Shown: positions 42,954-55,079 of the stretch, piece by piece
How positions within the stretch are numbered: the stretch's first letter is position 1
Layout of the letters: each line of letters begins with the position of its first letter
Assembly (NCBI RefSeq): GCF_019649055.1
Contig: NW_026570252.1
Span: 744,001-808,000, forward strand
Length of the DNA: 64,000 bases
Direction: 5' to 3'
From: Paramacrobiotus metropolitanus
Lineage: Eukaryota; Tardigrada; Eutardigrada; Parachela; Macrobiotidae
The notes under the pieces: model-generated
What the model was told of the DNA's origin: nothing
What the model saw: only the letters and a program-made list of their open reading frames with translations
Databases searched by the model: none
Position numbers and translations under genes: made by a program

Positions 42954-44897
42954 TTATTGTTTCAAGCAGTCCTGAAGCAGCGTCCTCAGCGGTGCAGGAA
43001 ACGGTGGCACCATCCGGTCGACAGTTTGATACCGCGCAAGAGCAACCTGGTGCACCGTGGGGAACATTTTGGCCGCTTCGTTCAGTTTGTGGTAGACAGC
43101 GGCGCGTTCCTCCGGATTCCGGCAGCGATAGCCGATCGTGTACGTCAGCGCATCCGTATAAAACGCGTGCAGTTGTTCGAGTGCCGGTTTATCCGACGCG
43201 GTAGTTGAGCCTACCAAACCGATGGCCACAAATTAATTACACCTTCCGTACGCTTGCCCTGAGTCCTGACCGCGTTGGAATACGAGTAACATATTACTTT
43301 ACTTGAGCGCTCGTGAATAGAAATTAAGGTAATGCAGAGCAAAAAAACCAGAACAGTTTTTCCGGGTTGTCTATTTAAAAAAGTATTCTTTAATATTTCC
43401 TGACTGGACTATCGCGGTTAGTAACCTAGTGCGAGTAAAAGCTATGTTCGTAGATTACATACGCGGATAAAAAAATACTGCGGCCAGAAGCAGATAGGAT
43501 TCCGTCAGCGTCAGCCCGATTCCGTTGAATACAGCAGTGAATTTGTAGCAGAACCGAAGGAATTCAGGATCCAAACCCATCATCTCCATCCAGTAGTTGT
43601 TGGCGTGAATGTGTTCCGGCCCCGGTAATGTGTAGTAATTTTGTCCTTTGTAAAAGTACCGCATGTGGTGCAACTGCGCAAAGTAGCCCGACAATTTAGA
43701 GACTAAACAGATATATAGAGTATAATTATCATTATCAGATATATAGAGTATACTGTAATTATCATATATAGAGTATAATTATCAGATATATAGAGTATAA
43801 TTATCATTATAGAGCAAGTACAGTATTACGATTAAGCGTACAGAACAGCTCGTACCAAAGCACTGGAAAAGGTTTTTTCTGCTAGTAAAATACCGGGATC
43901 ACCCAGACTAACGATCTCGAACCCAGGCAGCATGGCGACGAACTGCGCCAAACGAAGTTTGTCATCTTGACCTTTCTCCTGCATTCGCAGCAGTGCTCGC
44001 TGCGGCGAGGTCTGCGGTTGAACAAGCTAAATCTGTAAACAAGCTAAATCGCTTATTATATGCCATGCTCATAATATTCTGTACCTAATAGGTGCAGCCG
44101 CAAAGCGAGATGCTATAACGCGCGGGAACAAATAACTACATTATAAACGCTCGTACCGGGATCTGCTGAGCTTTAAGGACGGACATCATGAACGCGGAGA
44201 ACACGGCAATCTGGTCTCCGTAAGCGATTTCGTACGCCGCACACACGGCGCCACCGGCTTTTGCAGCATTACATCGCGCGAATTGCTGACATGTGCGTAC
44301 TCGCTGCCAAACATATTTGCCGGCAAGATTGGGCGAAATGTCCTTTTGTTTGTTATATCGGAGATTGTGCGTGCAGTCGCCAGATGGTAGATCAATAAGG
44401 GCAACTGATAGAACCGACAGATTATTTCGCTCACGTTGACAGTGTTTTGCAGTCTCCATTGCGGATCCCCCGCCCCTGCAGCAAGCTTCGACATCAGCCG
44501 TATCGGAAGCGCAGCTAAACCAAGCAGAAATACTGAGCCTGCTGTGTGGACGCATTAACGAGGATTTCCTACCGACCCGGGCGACGTTTCCACCCGGTTT
44601 CCGCAAAGTAGCCCGTCCATGCGGTCAGTTTTTGGGGCGTTGTTCTGCATACTGTCGTTGACATTTTCTGCAGATCTTGAAGGCTTCATCAGTGTTGCAC
44701 CGAAACGTTAAGATAAATCACAAGAATAAAACATAAAGGGAAAACGTATGAAAAATATACGACAACAGAAGCAAACATAGAACATAAGAAAACGGAAGAA
44801 AACATCAGAACCGAAACCTGAGCATATGCATACCCGTATCCACAGGAGGACTCCGGCTGATTCCTTTTATGTCCCCTTCCGCTTCCGAATTTTCCAT
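42954..44897 (-). pseudogene. nuclear-receptor LBD-only gene, unit 5 (broken by micro-inversion)
   Basis: Exon 1 (44834-44897), exon 4 (about 43856-44026), exon 5 (43463-43673) and exon 6 (42954-43210) are on the minus strand. Exon 2 (44453-44623), intron 2 and the first 30 bases of exon 3 (from 44674) lie on the plus strand. The rest of exon 3 (44157 to about 44341) is again on minus. The inverted segment is about 44342-44708. The minus piece of exon 3 has also lost one base near 44262 (GGCTTTTGCAG for GGCTTTCTGCAG), shifting the frame. The acceptor of exon 4 has been altered. Exons 5 and 6 remain open, ending LLQDCLKQ. No complete LBD can be made. Confidence 0.87.
43683..43815. repeat. AGATATATAGAGTATAATTATC minisatellite in intron 4 of unit 5
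   Basis: Four imperfect copies of an approximately 31-bp unit with core GATATATAGAGTATAATTATC, truncated or extended by ATC blocks. Confidence 0.88.
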
Positions 44898-46059
44898 AAC
44901 GATAGCATATATTTCAACACCTAATCAATAATTACAATCTCTGCACATTTGAAACCGTCATTTCGTCCGGGGAAGTGCTTTTATTTTGGCATGAAATTTG
45001 TACCGATTTTCCCGATTAAGCACGCACTGCCTGTCTGCATACCCAATATGCGGAACGTAACGGGTTTTCTATATACTCTGTCTGTGCAAAAAATGTACCG
45101 GTGCAAAATTAAAATTCTCCTTAAAGCGCAAATTCTTAAACAAATCACCGTGTTGAGCTGTCTTGGATTTAGCTATTACCGGGCAAATTTTTGTCTCTGC
45201 TAAGTTGAGAATGCAGTACAAAGCTCCGTTGGATGCGTTTTTCAGCTCCCCTCAAGCCTCAAATGCTGAAGGTATGACAGTTGAATGTTCGGCTTGGCGG
45301 AGAAGAAATCAATAAAATGTGAGATTATCTGCGCCGGATATCTAATTCTACCGGTAATACCACAGTGCTACAGCTCTGCCAGGTTTTGGTGCAACGCTGC
45401 CAGGTTTCCATTACACACTGCATGCTGCAGCAGTATACCTAATTAAAGTAATAATTCTAGCCTCCCACCTCTGACCGATATCGATTTTATCGAGGGCCGC
45501 CGATTTGCTTGACGAAAATTACGGTACTCGACACAGCCAATTATGAAACACCGGCGTATTTGGTACGACTGTTAACAGTATCAGCTGGTGCAATATGGTG
45601 GACTGTGCCTTGGGGAGAGAAAAATGCTCTGTGTTAACTGTAGTCACGCTACACCACAGCGCGTGAAATGTTTCTAATTTTCTCAAGAGACATTCCACGT
45701 ATTCCTATATCTGTATCAAAGTTACATTAATTTTAGCTTCTTAACATCTCGATCCGGGTGATCACTGATTAATAATTATGTACTGTACTATTACAGTGCA
45801 TCTGTACAGCAGTACAGGAATATTTCGCAATATTATCAATTTGAAATTGTGGGCGTTGCACTTGTCCTGCAAAATCAACGCACAATTGCCGAAGAATTCT
45901 GTTATATTCACGGAAGAAAAGATAGTGTAGGTGTTTTGTAACGGCACTTTATGTTGTCTTCTTTCGTACTGGTTTAATCCAGCCTTGTTAAGCGTCACCC
46001 AACCAGATTGACTGTTGCCTATACAGTTGCCGCGCTTTAAAAGTGCTTTTATATTTGGT

Positions 46060-46200
46060 GACCACTCCGTACACACCCTTTCACTACCTTTTGCTCCGTA
46101 CACAACCCTTTGCACTACCTTTCATTTGGTACACTATCTTTTTGAACACTACCTTTGACTCTGTACGCAACCATTTGGCACTACCATTTTCTGCGTCTAT
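46060..46200. repeat. degenerate CACTACCTTT repeat
   Basis: About five degenerate units containing TCCGTACACAACCCTTT and CACTACCTTT, spaced about 30 bp. It is non-coding. Confidence 0.6.
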
Positions 46201-46456
46201 TTCCTTTTATCTTTTAAATTTTTTCACGTATTTTTTCACATCAAAGTTAACTGCCGTTTTTTTCGTTAACAGCTGTTATTGCTGCATGAATGAAAGCTGT
46301 GACGTATTTACTGAGCGCTAATACTTTCAGTTTATTAGCAGCTCAGGAGCTGCGCCTTAGCAGACTAAAACATCAACAACGCAACTGCGTATGTACATTA
46401 ACTACGCCAGTTGCCAGGTACAACATTCGTACAACACAACATCTTTACATTGGCAT

Positions 46457-46739
46457 TCACGAGAATCCTTTACTATACACTACAAAAGCTTCTCCGGCAG
46501 TATACTTAAAATCGAATTTCCCTGAGTAAATAATTCTAGGTGCTTGCGTGCTGGTTTTTCTTCGCAGAGTTTGGACAGTGCCGTTTTTGAACAAATTTTC
46601 GACCCAATTTCGTAGGTCCTTCCGTGTGTACGAAGTTGTCGCGGGGTCTTTTCCATAAAGGGCAATCTCTGCCGCGAACGCCAACGAGTAAAACGCGCAG
46701 TCTCGACCGTTTCTTTTTCTTTTGAACAGAAACGTTTCT
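46457..46739 (-). pseudogene. fragment of a C48 (Ulp1-like) cysteine protease
   Basis: On the minus strand a frame reads KRNGRDCAFYSLAFAAEIAL followed by YGKDPATTSYTRKDLRNWVE. This matches the C-terminal part of Ulp1/C48-type proteases found in transposons, where DCGLFALAFA contains the catalytic Cys and the next helix carries the loading motif. Only about 90 residues remain, and the His and Asp of the catalytic triad are absent. It lies where exons 2-6 of unit 6 would be expected. It is probably a transposon relic. Confidence 0.6.
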
Positions 46740-47263
46740 CACCAGCAACAGCAACGCTTTCCGAGCTGGACATGGTGCAAACGTTTTAGAGAAACTACTC
46801 CAGCTTAAAAGGACTTATTACAGTAAGTAAACGTTTGATAAGACTTTTTCATATTGATCGTGGGGCTATTTTCTGAATAATTCTATTTAAATCTGGTTGG
46901 AGTCCATGGAGACAGCAATCGATTTCTGCATTTCTGAAGTACGTACAGTAATACATTTTAATATTTTGTATCTCGAATAGATGTAAAAGTATGGTAATGC
47001 ACCGAGTCAAACGTAGCGTGGATTGGTAGTGTACCGAGTGAATGAGAAATTTTCCTGACTGTTGTTGCGCATACAGAATTCCATAATAAACAAACCATAA
47101 TTCCATAATAAACACACCTTACCCCTCTGGCATAGGAAAGAAAAGAAAACACTAGAATAAAACATAAGAAGAAAACGTATGAGGTCAGACAACAGGAGCA
47201 AACATAAGAAAAGATAAAAAACGCAAGAAACATAAGGAAATAAACCTGAGCGTATATACACAC

Positions 47264-47327
47264 CCATATCCCCTGAAGGATTCCGATTGATTCCTTCTTC
47301 TTCATCGTCCGCTTCCGAATTCTCCAT
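47264..47327 (-). pseudogene. orphan exon 1 of LBD unit 6
   Basis: The sequence encodes MENSEADDEEEGINRNPSGD and ends at a phase-1 donor (GTGTGT), exactly as exon 1 of the other units (64 nt). Intron 1 sequence with AACATAAGAAGAAAACG blocks continues to about 47120. No exon 2-6 sequence follows. The basic KRxKRS patch is also missing, being replaced by an acidic run. Confidence 0.8.
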
Positions 47328-48081
47328 AACGATAGTATATATTGCAGTACAGTACTTTATCAATAATTAAAACCTCTGTGTTTTCGAAACTGTGAACTCA
47401 TCTGCGGAAGTTGTTTGATTCTGGCATGAAGCTTTTGCCAGTTTCCCTGGTTCTGCGCACTGCCTGCCTGGATACTCGATATGAAGAACGCAATAAGATT
47501 TCTTTAAAATACGCAGAAGATTTACCGGTGAAAAATTAGAAAGCGCTGATCCTTTTACAAATCACTATGTCTTGGATAAAACTACTCGGGCAAATGTTTG
47601 TCTCTGTTAAATGATCATGCTGATTCGTGCAGCACAAAGCCCCGTTGGAGGCGTTTTTCATCTCCATCTCAATAGATTATTACCGCTCGTTAAAAAAGGC
47701 CTACGATATACGATGCGATATACGGTAGGCTCATAAACGTCACAGCGGAGTACCCTTACCGGACCATCATACGATAAGTGTGACGGTAAGTAATGATCCT
47801 ATCGTTATTCTGCTGTGGTCGTACCGTTGCCTTCTGCGAAGTAGCAACCGCCACCTGTGGCATGTACTTGGATCTCAGTTCTGCTCGATCGAATGAATTT
47901 CCAGAATTCTGATTGGTTGCTCGTATCTCTTTATGATTTTTGCTGATAACGAAACAGCACCCAGCAAGAAAAAGAGAAATTAAAAAATAAGGGTTTTTGA
48001 TCTCTTTAGGAGATTTGTGAGGTTTTTTGAAGTGTAGTGTAGTGTACTGTAAGTGTAGTCACGTTCTTTTCGTTACTGGAG

Positions 48082-49377
48082 ATGGAGGCTCCGACACCAC
48101 CAACGTCTGAAGCAGGCCTTGATATTCCTAATGTTCGAAAGCTAAAATGTCGATTTAACGCCACTTCTGATCTCGTTCTCCTGGACCTCGTCAAGCATTA
48201 CAATCCCTACGTCGCGGATAATAAAGGTGCTGCTTGGAAAGATATCGTAAGAGCTCTGGATGACACTAAGGTAAAAATCAAGCGTTGTTACCAAGAATGA
48301 TGTATTTTTAAAAAGCGCAGGTAATTTCCGTGCTTTTGGGATTACACATCCAGAACTGCATTTCTTAGATTTTTGTGAAACCTGTGACGGAAAGAGCTGC
48401 GAAGGATCGGCTAGCGAATTTGGTCGCCTGGTTCAAGGCAGAAGATCTGCGAAACAAAAGCCGCAGTGGTACCGAGGAGCAATATGGACGCATAGAAATG
48501 CTCCTCACCGAGATATGTGAACTTATGAAGGGATCTGAGGATGCGGAGGCGAAAAAGAAACGCGCAGCTTCTCAGGCACAGAAAGAACGCCAAGAAATCT
48601 CCAAAATTATGAAGGCTGCTGGCGAACACGGCCGCAAAATTCCGAACGACGAGGAAGACCACCTGAGTTTGGCAACTTCTACGTGTAAAACATCATACAA
48701 ACGTTGACTGAGAATTAAAATAAGAAAAAAATTTTGTCTTAATAAATCGATTATTAAATTGCATTTTATTAGTTCAGGCGAAGCACAACAATCATATTTT
48801 ATTTCTGCATAACACATGTGCTGCAGCTGTTCAAAATAATGCACTCCAAATGTTTAAAATTAGAGTTATTTTAAAGTGAGACTTATTTACATTTTTGTCA
48901 TTAATAAATTAGTTTTTTTTGCAAATTTTAATAGCACCGGCTTCCTCGCGAGATTTAAATAAGGAGGAATGGATGAAGGAGACGGGCTGTGACGAGCAGG
49001 ATTGGGTCGAAGAACTGAAGTCTCGAGAGGTCCAAAAACATTCGGCAAAGCGAATGAAAATTTCACCGCGAAAATTTAAGTTTGTTGGATCTCCCAAAAA
49101 AGCGCTGGAGAAAAAGCTCCGCACGTCACGCTCAAATGCGGCAAAAGTCCAGAACGTTGACGCTGAAGAGAAGTGGCTGGACTACTTTAAGGAGTCAGAC
49201 AATAAGCGCCTGGAGTTTGAAAAATCAAAAGCCGCAGAAGAAATGGCCGCAAAAATTAAATTGGTAGAAGACGCTAAGGAAGTGCGCTTAAAGGAACCGG
49301 AAGTGGAAAAATTACGTCTTCAGTTCGAATTGAAAAAAATTAAGAAAAAAAATCAGGAAAAATATTATGGCTTTTAG
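48082..49377 (+). CDS. Harbinger-associated Myb/SANT-like DNA-binding protein
   Basis: Three exons, 48082-48270, 48369-48684 and 48935-49377, join in frame (phases 0 and 1) to 315 residues. The N-terminal part (residues about 28-110) has the trihelix or Myb/SANT pattern: FNATSDLVLLDLVKHYNPY, AAWKDIVRAL, and RAAKDRLANLVAWFKAEDLR followed by NKSRSGTEEQY. Such proteins accompany Harbinger transposases, bind the transposon ends and carry the transposase into the nucleus. The C-terminal half is highly charged and probably coiled-coil (EEKWLDYFKESDNKRLEFEK, then KIKLVEDAKEVRLKEPEVEK). The frame is fully open although the partner transposase is dead. Confidence 0.8.
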
Positions 49378-49383
49378 ACTTTT

Positions 49384-50600
49384 TTAATCTCGCAAATACT
49401 TTCCAAGAAATGGCGGTTCTAAATTAAAATACTGGCTAGCCTGATTTGGATACAAACAGTTTCTGCAGTTTGTCAGTAGCACAGCGATTCTGAACATCTT
49501 TTTAACAGGGTTCTCAAATATCTTCATCTGCTTTTTAAAATCAACAAAAGCAAATTCTTTGACGACTTCCTTGAAGGCTCACTCAACAGATTCCCTTACT
49601 GTTGACATGGTCTCGTTGAGAGCTTCTTTCAGGGGATTACTGGCTGCCTCTACTTGGGAAAATGGCTTAATTAACAGATCCTTCCGGCCGTAATTAGAAT
49701 CTCCGTAGATGTAATATTTCTGCTGAAAATTAGCCTGCTTGTCTCTGAACTGCTGTAAGAAATTACTTTCTGCAAAGAGTCTGCTGTAGCGCATCGATTC
49801 TTCTTTACCACCATATAGGTTACCAATCGCTCCTACAAAAGGCACAAGATATCATAACATCAGTGAATAAATTCCCAATTTAGCAGAAGATTTTACAGCT
49901 CAGAGATTCACTACGCAATGCACCCGTGCGTAACAAAATATAGCGCAAATGCTAATTTTAGTTTACCGTTTGGAAAGAGAACAGGCTGCCACTTGGTGCA
50001 GTGAAATCTTTTGTGACCGCTGTACATAATCCGCTGATATCTTTTAGGCCGACATATTTTTCGTGCAGTTCCATCTATAAATCCAATCACACCAGGATAA
50101 ACACCACCCTTCGCTGTGATGACGCGCGAAAATTCGTCGAAGTCTCCTTCCGTTAACCAGCGCTGCTCAAGCTCACGAAGTAAATGCGACCAGTGTGCGT
50201 CCATTGTTTCCAGAGTGTGATAAAAAATCCTCCTCAAAGAACCATGAGATCGGCCAAAGATGGCTCGCAGATCACACCATCGATTTGGGTACGACATTCG
50301 TCGTAATACGATACAGAGCGCTTCCGTTCCCGTACACCTATCCCGTTCCGAAGTTCGAACTGATTCCGGAATACACAGGGCAACTCGCAGTCTATCGATA
50401 TCATCTTTTCAAACTCGAAACATTCTCCAGCAGTCAACATCAGAAAATCGATCAAGGTCAAATGGCTGCTCAGCCCACACTTCCTGAGTTTCACGATATC
50501 GAGCCGCATCCTGTCTTTTCTTCAGCAGTCTCAAGGCCGTAAATCGTTTTTTATCTATTCTACCAGTTCTCAGTAGATTCGCAATTATAAACCACCGCAT
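49384..50600 (-). pseudogene. Harbinger-type DDE transposase with two in-frame TGA codons
   Basis: Two exons on the minus strand (50600-49967 and 49832-49384) join by a GT-AG intron after LFPNG. Upstream of the catalytic part lies the usual helical region (FSDVDCWRMF, RRMSYPNRWCDLRAIFGRS). The first catalytic Asp is in GFIDGTARKICRPKRYQ and the second in YGDSNYG. The third acidic residue is expected in the RESVEWAF-type motif. Here the Trp codon is TGA (49579-49581), after which AFKEVVKEFAFVDFKKQMK continues in frame. A second TGA follows WRMFRV (about 50411). Both remain in an otherwise open frame, so the copy is recently inactivated. Confidence 0.85.
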
Positions 50601-50834
50601 TCTACAGATAGCTATCGGAAATTTCGTAAAATAAAACGCTAATGTTGAAAACTGGTTTCGTTTTTTCTAAACATAAAAATGGATTAATCAATGCATACAC
50701 TGCACAGTCGTTCACCGTACACCGTGTTATCCCGGCTGCGATCACACAGGATGTTAGCCGGTGCGCTTCCGGTGCGGTCGGCATCGACCGTATATCGCTA
50801 CCGTCTACCGGGCCTGTGGGGCGATAATAATCTA

Positions 50835-52280
50835 ATCATCCAACGCTGACGGAACGACCGCATCGGGTATGTTGAATGCTCGCTTGGCGGGAAAAAATCA
50901 ATAAAATCTGAGCTTACCTGTGCCGGGTATCTAATTCTAATACCGAGTGTTATAGCTGTCTGCTAATTCTTGGTGCAACTTAACTATTGTACATTGCATA
51001 TGACAATAATATACCTTATTGAAATGGCATTTCTTTTCTCCCACCTTTGACCAGTATCGATTTTTTTGAAAGGCCTTGGATCTGTTTGACGAAGACAGCC
51101 AAAAACACCACAAAGCCGAATTGGACGAATGATGACAATATCAGCTGGTGCAAAGCGGTGGAGTGGAACAATGGGAAAGGTCAATTGCGCTCCCACAGCT
51201 TAACGTCAGCGCACAAGGCCCTAGCGATTAAAACTGTTCCACATTTACCAAAATTTTCTTCCAAGTAGTTGTTTGGCTTTAGCTACACCAAAATTACACG
51301 GATTTTAGCTGTTTTTTCAACATGATTTTGGTTGTTTCTTTCGATCTTATTACGTGTTGCGTGAAATGTAAGCCAGGAATGTACAAGGCTAAAAAAATGG
51401 CGGTCTCTTTATATAGCTTAATTGCACTTGTGTAAGAAATTATCAAGCTCCTAGCTCGCAGAATTAAGAATCTCATGATATTTCTTTCACAACCGAGATG
51501 TATTTGAATCCTTTCAGCTCTATATTAAAAAAATAAAATTTTTTGTTAAAAGGAAAAACTTGTTGCTATGGTAAGCTGTACAGTCGGCACCATTACGACT
51601 TCAACAAACGCAGGTTATTCATGTGAAACGTTTTAAGCATACATATACACTCTGTATTTGTTACAATTTTTGCGGCACGACAGACGCCAACACAAAATTT
51701 CAGCTTAGCGGGAAAATGTAACTTTGATATTGCTCTTGCAGAGACAAGTTTGCTTCATTTCCCTTCCCTAAGCATTATTGAGAAATTCAATATCTACAGT
51801 TTTTCTGGCGGATTTCAGAAATATGTGCAACGTGTGCACTGTGCAGTTTCAGTTTCTTTGCTGAACACGGTCAGTAAAAAGCCGCAGTTTATACAGTAAA
51901 AAAGTAGAAAACAACCGTTCCCAGAAACTGTAACGTAATATGCAGTACAGGTAGTAATGTGGAGCAAAAAACGCAGATCAATGTGTGGCCAGATCACCGG
52001 CTTAATTTAATTACCTACGTACCAAAAAAAAAGAAGACCCAAAGCCGAAGTCAGGTTTAGGGACGCCCGTCAGAACATGTAGTCAGGAGTCAGGACACGG
52101 GCATCCGCTGAGACAACAATTCATCAATAAATAAAATTCTGTATAAATAAAAATTCTGTGTAAAATTCTAAATTCTGTATAAAATATGATACAAAATAAT
52201 TTACTCTGATACAGCAGTTTTAATTACAGATTTACAATCATGAAATACACTTCATACGGATCCGTACGAGGACGGTTACA
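50835..52280. other. upstream remnant of unit 6 and 3' flank of unit 7
   Basis: 50835-51150 continues the unit 6 upstream region beyond the Harbinger insert (CCAACGCTGACGGAACGACC, then TATCGATTTTTTTGAAAGGCC) and is shared with units 4 and 5. From 51200 to 52280 I see AT-rich DNA without a supported gene. Confidence 0.5.
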
Positions 52281-52285
52281 GGGAA

Positions 52286-54664
52286 TCAGCGTTTCAAGCA
52301 GTCGTGAACCAGCGTCCTCAATGCAGAAGGAAACGGCGGTGGCATCTGAGCCTCGGCTTTATTATACCATTCAAGGTAGAGTTGGTACGCAGCGGGAAAC
52401 AGTTTGGCGGCTTCATTCAGCTTCTGGTACACAGCAGCGCGTTCCGTCGCGCTCCGACAACGATAGCCGATCGTGTACGTCAGCGCCTCCGCATAAAACA
52501 TGTGCAGATTCTTCAGCAACGTTTTTTCCGACGCAGTGGTCGTGCCTAAAACACCCGGCAGCATTGCAATTCGATTTTATGCACCACATTACGCGGCGAA
52601 TCTAAGTAGGATGCGCTACCTAGGTAGCTAAAAAATTCATTTACTCACAAGTCCATGTCACCGTAAGCCACCCATCAGCAGGAGTGAGAAACCTGCATTT
52701 TTTAACTGAATTTAAAAATTTTAGAATTTTAGATTTAGAATTTTATTTTTAGATTTACTGATGGCTGAAAGGGAACTGTTCACCCCTGTCTGCACGTCTC
52801 TCAACGTAATACCTTAGGAAAGCCTATTACCACACTTTTACGTCCCGGCACGATCTCGTGATTCTACTTAATTTTTCGTGTTAGTCTACATAAATTTCTC
52901 ATTTACAGTATTTTATGTAGTTCCTAACCCAGGATTTTCTGCGGTAAATTAAAAGTGCTAAGAGGATTACAATCCAGTGCCCCTCAAACCAATTATACTG
53001 ACCTCGTTAGAATCGATACTATACGAACCTGGATCAAAGAACGCTACGGCCAACAGAAGGTAAGATTCCGTCAGCGTCAGCCCGATCTTGTTGAAGACCG
53101 CACTGAACTGATAAATGAACCGGAGGAATTCGGGATCCAACCCCATAATCTCCATCCAGTAGTTGTTGGCGTGAATCTGTTCCGGACCCGGCAATGGGTA
53201 GTAATAGTCGCCTTTGTGACAGTATTTCATATAATGCAGCTAAAGAACAGCACCAGTAAAATTAATAGACAGAAAAACAAACACCGTCAAATAGAACGTA
53301 CCAAATTAGTGATAAACCTCTTTTCCACCAGTAAAATATCGCGATCAGCGGGGCTGATGTCCTCAAAGCCAGGCAGCATGGCGACAAACTGCGCCAGACG
53401 GACTTTATCATCTTGACGTTTTTCGCGGGTACGCACCAGTACACGCTCCAGTGATGTCTGTGGCTGATGCTGTACAGTGAATAACCGCAATGAGTGAAAA
53501 ACATCAGTTTATTCAGTCCGTAGCAAGCGAACACTGTTTTCTTTAATTGAGTTATAGAAGGTTCTCACATTTATTAACTTTTACCGGGTCACTTCCCTTC
53601 AGCGTCACATTATTTTAGTCATTTAACATAAGTGTGCAAACAGCAGTCCCATTTTCGGAGAAAAGGGCCTCCGAAACACCGGAATAAAGCAATCGCTTAT
53701 TACAGGATTTACAGCTGTATTTTTTGCCTTGGCGACTGCCGAGTGCAATGATCGTACCGGAATTTGCTGGGCCTCGAGGGCGGACGTCATGAAGGCGGAG
53801 AACACGGCAATCTGATCTCCGTAGGCTATCTCGTACGCCGCACATACCGCACCACCGGCTTTCTGCAGCATCACATCGCGGGAACTGCTGACATGGGCGT
53901 ACTGATTAAAATGCGAATCCGCCGGCAACATTGGACGAAATGTCGCTGCGACACCCATGAATCCCATAAGATCTGCTGAGAATACTGATCATCAGCCCCA
54001 GCAGGGGTAGCGCGAAACGCACGTCAAGTGCCTCACCGCAGGAACGGACAGGTTTACGGAAACCAGACGGAAAGGTCGTCTGCGTCGGCTGAAAATCCTC
54101 ATTAAAATGTCCCCTCAGCAGGGTTTTCGCTTCGTTTGGATCCAGTACGGATGAGATCTGTGCTGGCTGTGCTGATGATGGGTCCACCGCGGAAACTGCC
54201 AATTTTAATATTATAAACTACATAAATCAGTCAAGCGGCGAGTTCTAAAAAAACGTTACTTAATAATTTGCCAAAATTATAACAATACCGATCTGGGCGA
54301 GAGTCTGTACTTGGACGATTTACGCATTCCCGACATTTTCACAGTCTACAATCACATACCGGACAAGGGACACCAGAGACGCGTTATTTTTTGCGTTGTT
54401 CCGCCAGCCAGAAACTTTTCAAAACTTACCATCATTAATTGCGATAATTGTAGTTTTTATACAAGCTTGTATTGTACACGAAATTACGAGCAATAAAACA
54501 TTATCAAGTTGTCTAATGTGGAACGACCCGAAGAATACGGCGTCCTTGGTGTCCGGTACGCGGATCCATTGTGTGAAAATGTCTGGAATGTCGGTCATAC
54601 TTCTCTCAAGGGAATTAATCGGCTTGGATCGCTTTCTCGCGCCGTGTGCTTCCGAATCCTCCAT
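52286..54664 (-). CDS. nuclear-receptor LBD-only protein, unit 7 (intact)
   Basis: Exons 54601-54664, 54037-54195, 53758-53972, 53302-53469, 53029-53239 and 52286-52545 join in frame to 358 residues. Exon 2 is four codons shorter than in units 1-5. Exon 1 is basic (HGARKRSKP). Exon 3 contains QKAGGAVCAAYEIAYGDQ. Exon 4 has FVAMLPGFEDISPADRDILL, the helix 3-5 signature. Exon 5 has GLTLTESYLLLAVAFFDPG, and exon 6 ends LVHDCLKR. The insertion TTTASEKTLLKNLHMFY in helix 10 is distinctive. Intron 5 (483 bp) contains only AT-rich DNA. No DNA-binding domain is visible upstream. Confidence 0.8.
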
Positions 54665-55079
54665 CGCAAGAATATAACTGCGTTTAGCCTCTTCAAAATC
54701 CAACTTTGTAGTTAACGTAGTTAACTCATTTAAACGTAGTTAACGCATTTTAAATGAAGGGGACCAAATAAACATTACGATGGCACTAGAATGGCATACA
54801 GCGATAATAAGCAGATTTTATGAAGTACAAGCGGGATTTGCAAAGGATGCAATATGCGCAACTGGTCCCCTGTAGCTATTCGCTTTACAAAACCATTTTA
54901 ATATTCCGGTAACGGTCCGTTGACGTTCTTTCCGCATTAATCTGATCATTGTAGGTCTCCCTACTCCACAAAAGTACGTCAAATTTTCTAAAAATGGGCA
55001 GAAAATGTCGAAAAACGGAAGACATCCATAATTTACGATTAATCTAAAATACAGCGTTAAAGACTGACTGCAATGACTA

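Larger units (their letters stand above)
47675..50832. mobile_element. PIF/Harbinger-like DNA transposon, 3158 bp
   Basis: Left terminus GATTATTACCGC; the right end, reverse-complemented, reads GATTATTATCGC. The inverted similarity continues for about 55 bp, including an exact GCGATATACGGT (47720-47731, and 50787-50798 reversed). TA flanks both ends (47673-47674 and 50833-50834). Unit 4 has the uninterrupted sequence CATAAATCTCCAACGCTG at about 38340, an empty site with a single TA. It carries two convergent genes, a Myb/SANT-like protein and a DDE transposase, the classical pair of this superfamily. It splits the upstream region of unit 6. Confidence 0.9.

Noticed and set aside
44136-44606. 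156-codon minus-strand frame in unit 5
   Set aside because: Its first part is the antisense of the inverted exon 2. The real coding sequence of that segment reads on the plus strand.
52955-53416. 153-codon plus-strand frame opposite unit 7
   Set aside because: It is the antisense shadow of exons 4 and 5 of the LBD gene, which have matching splice sites and family conservation on the minus strand.
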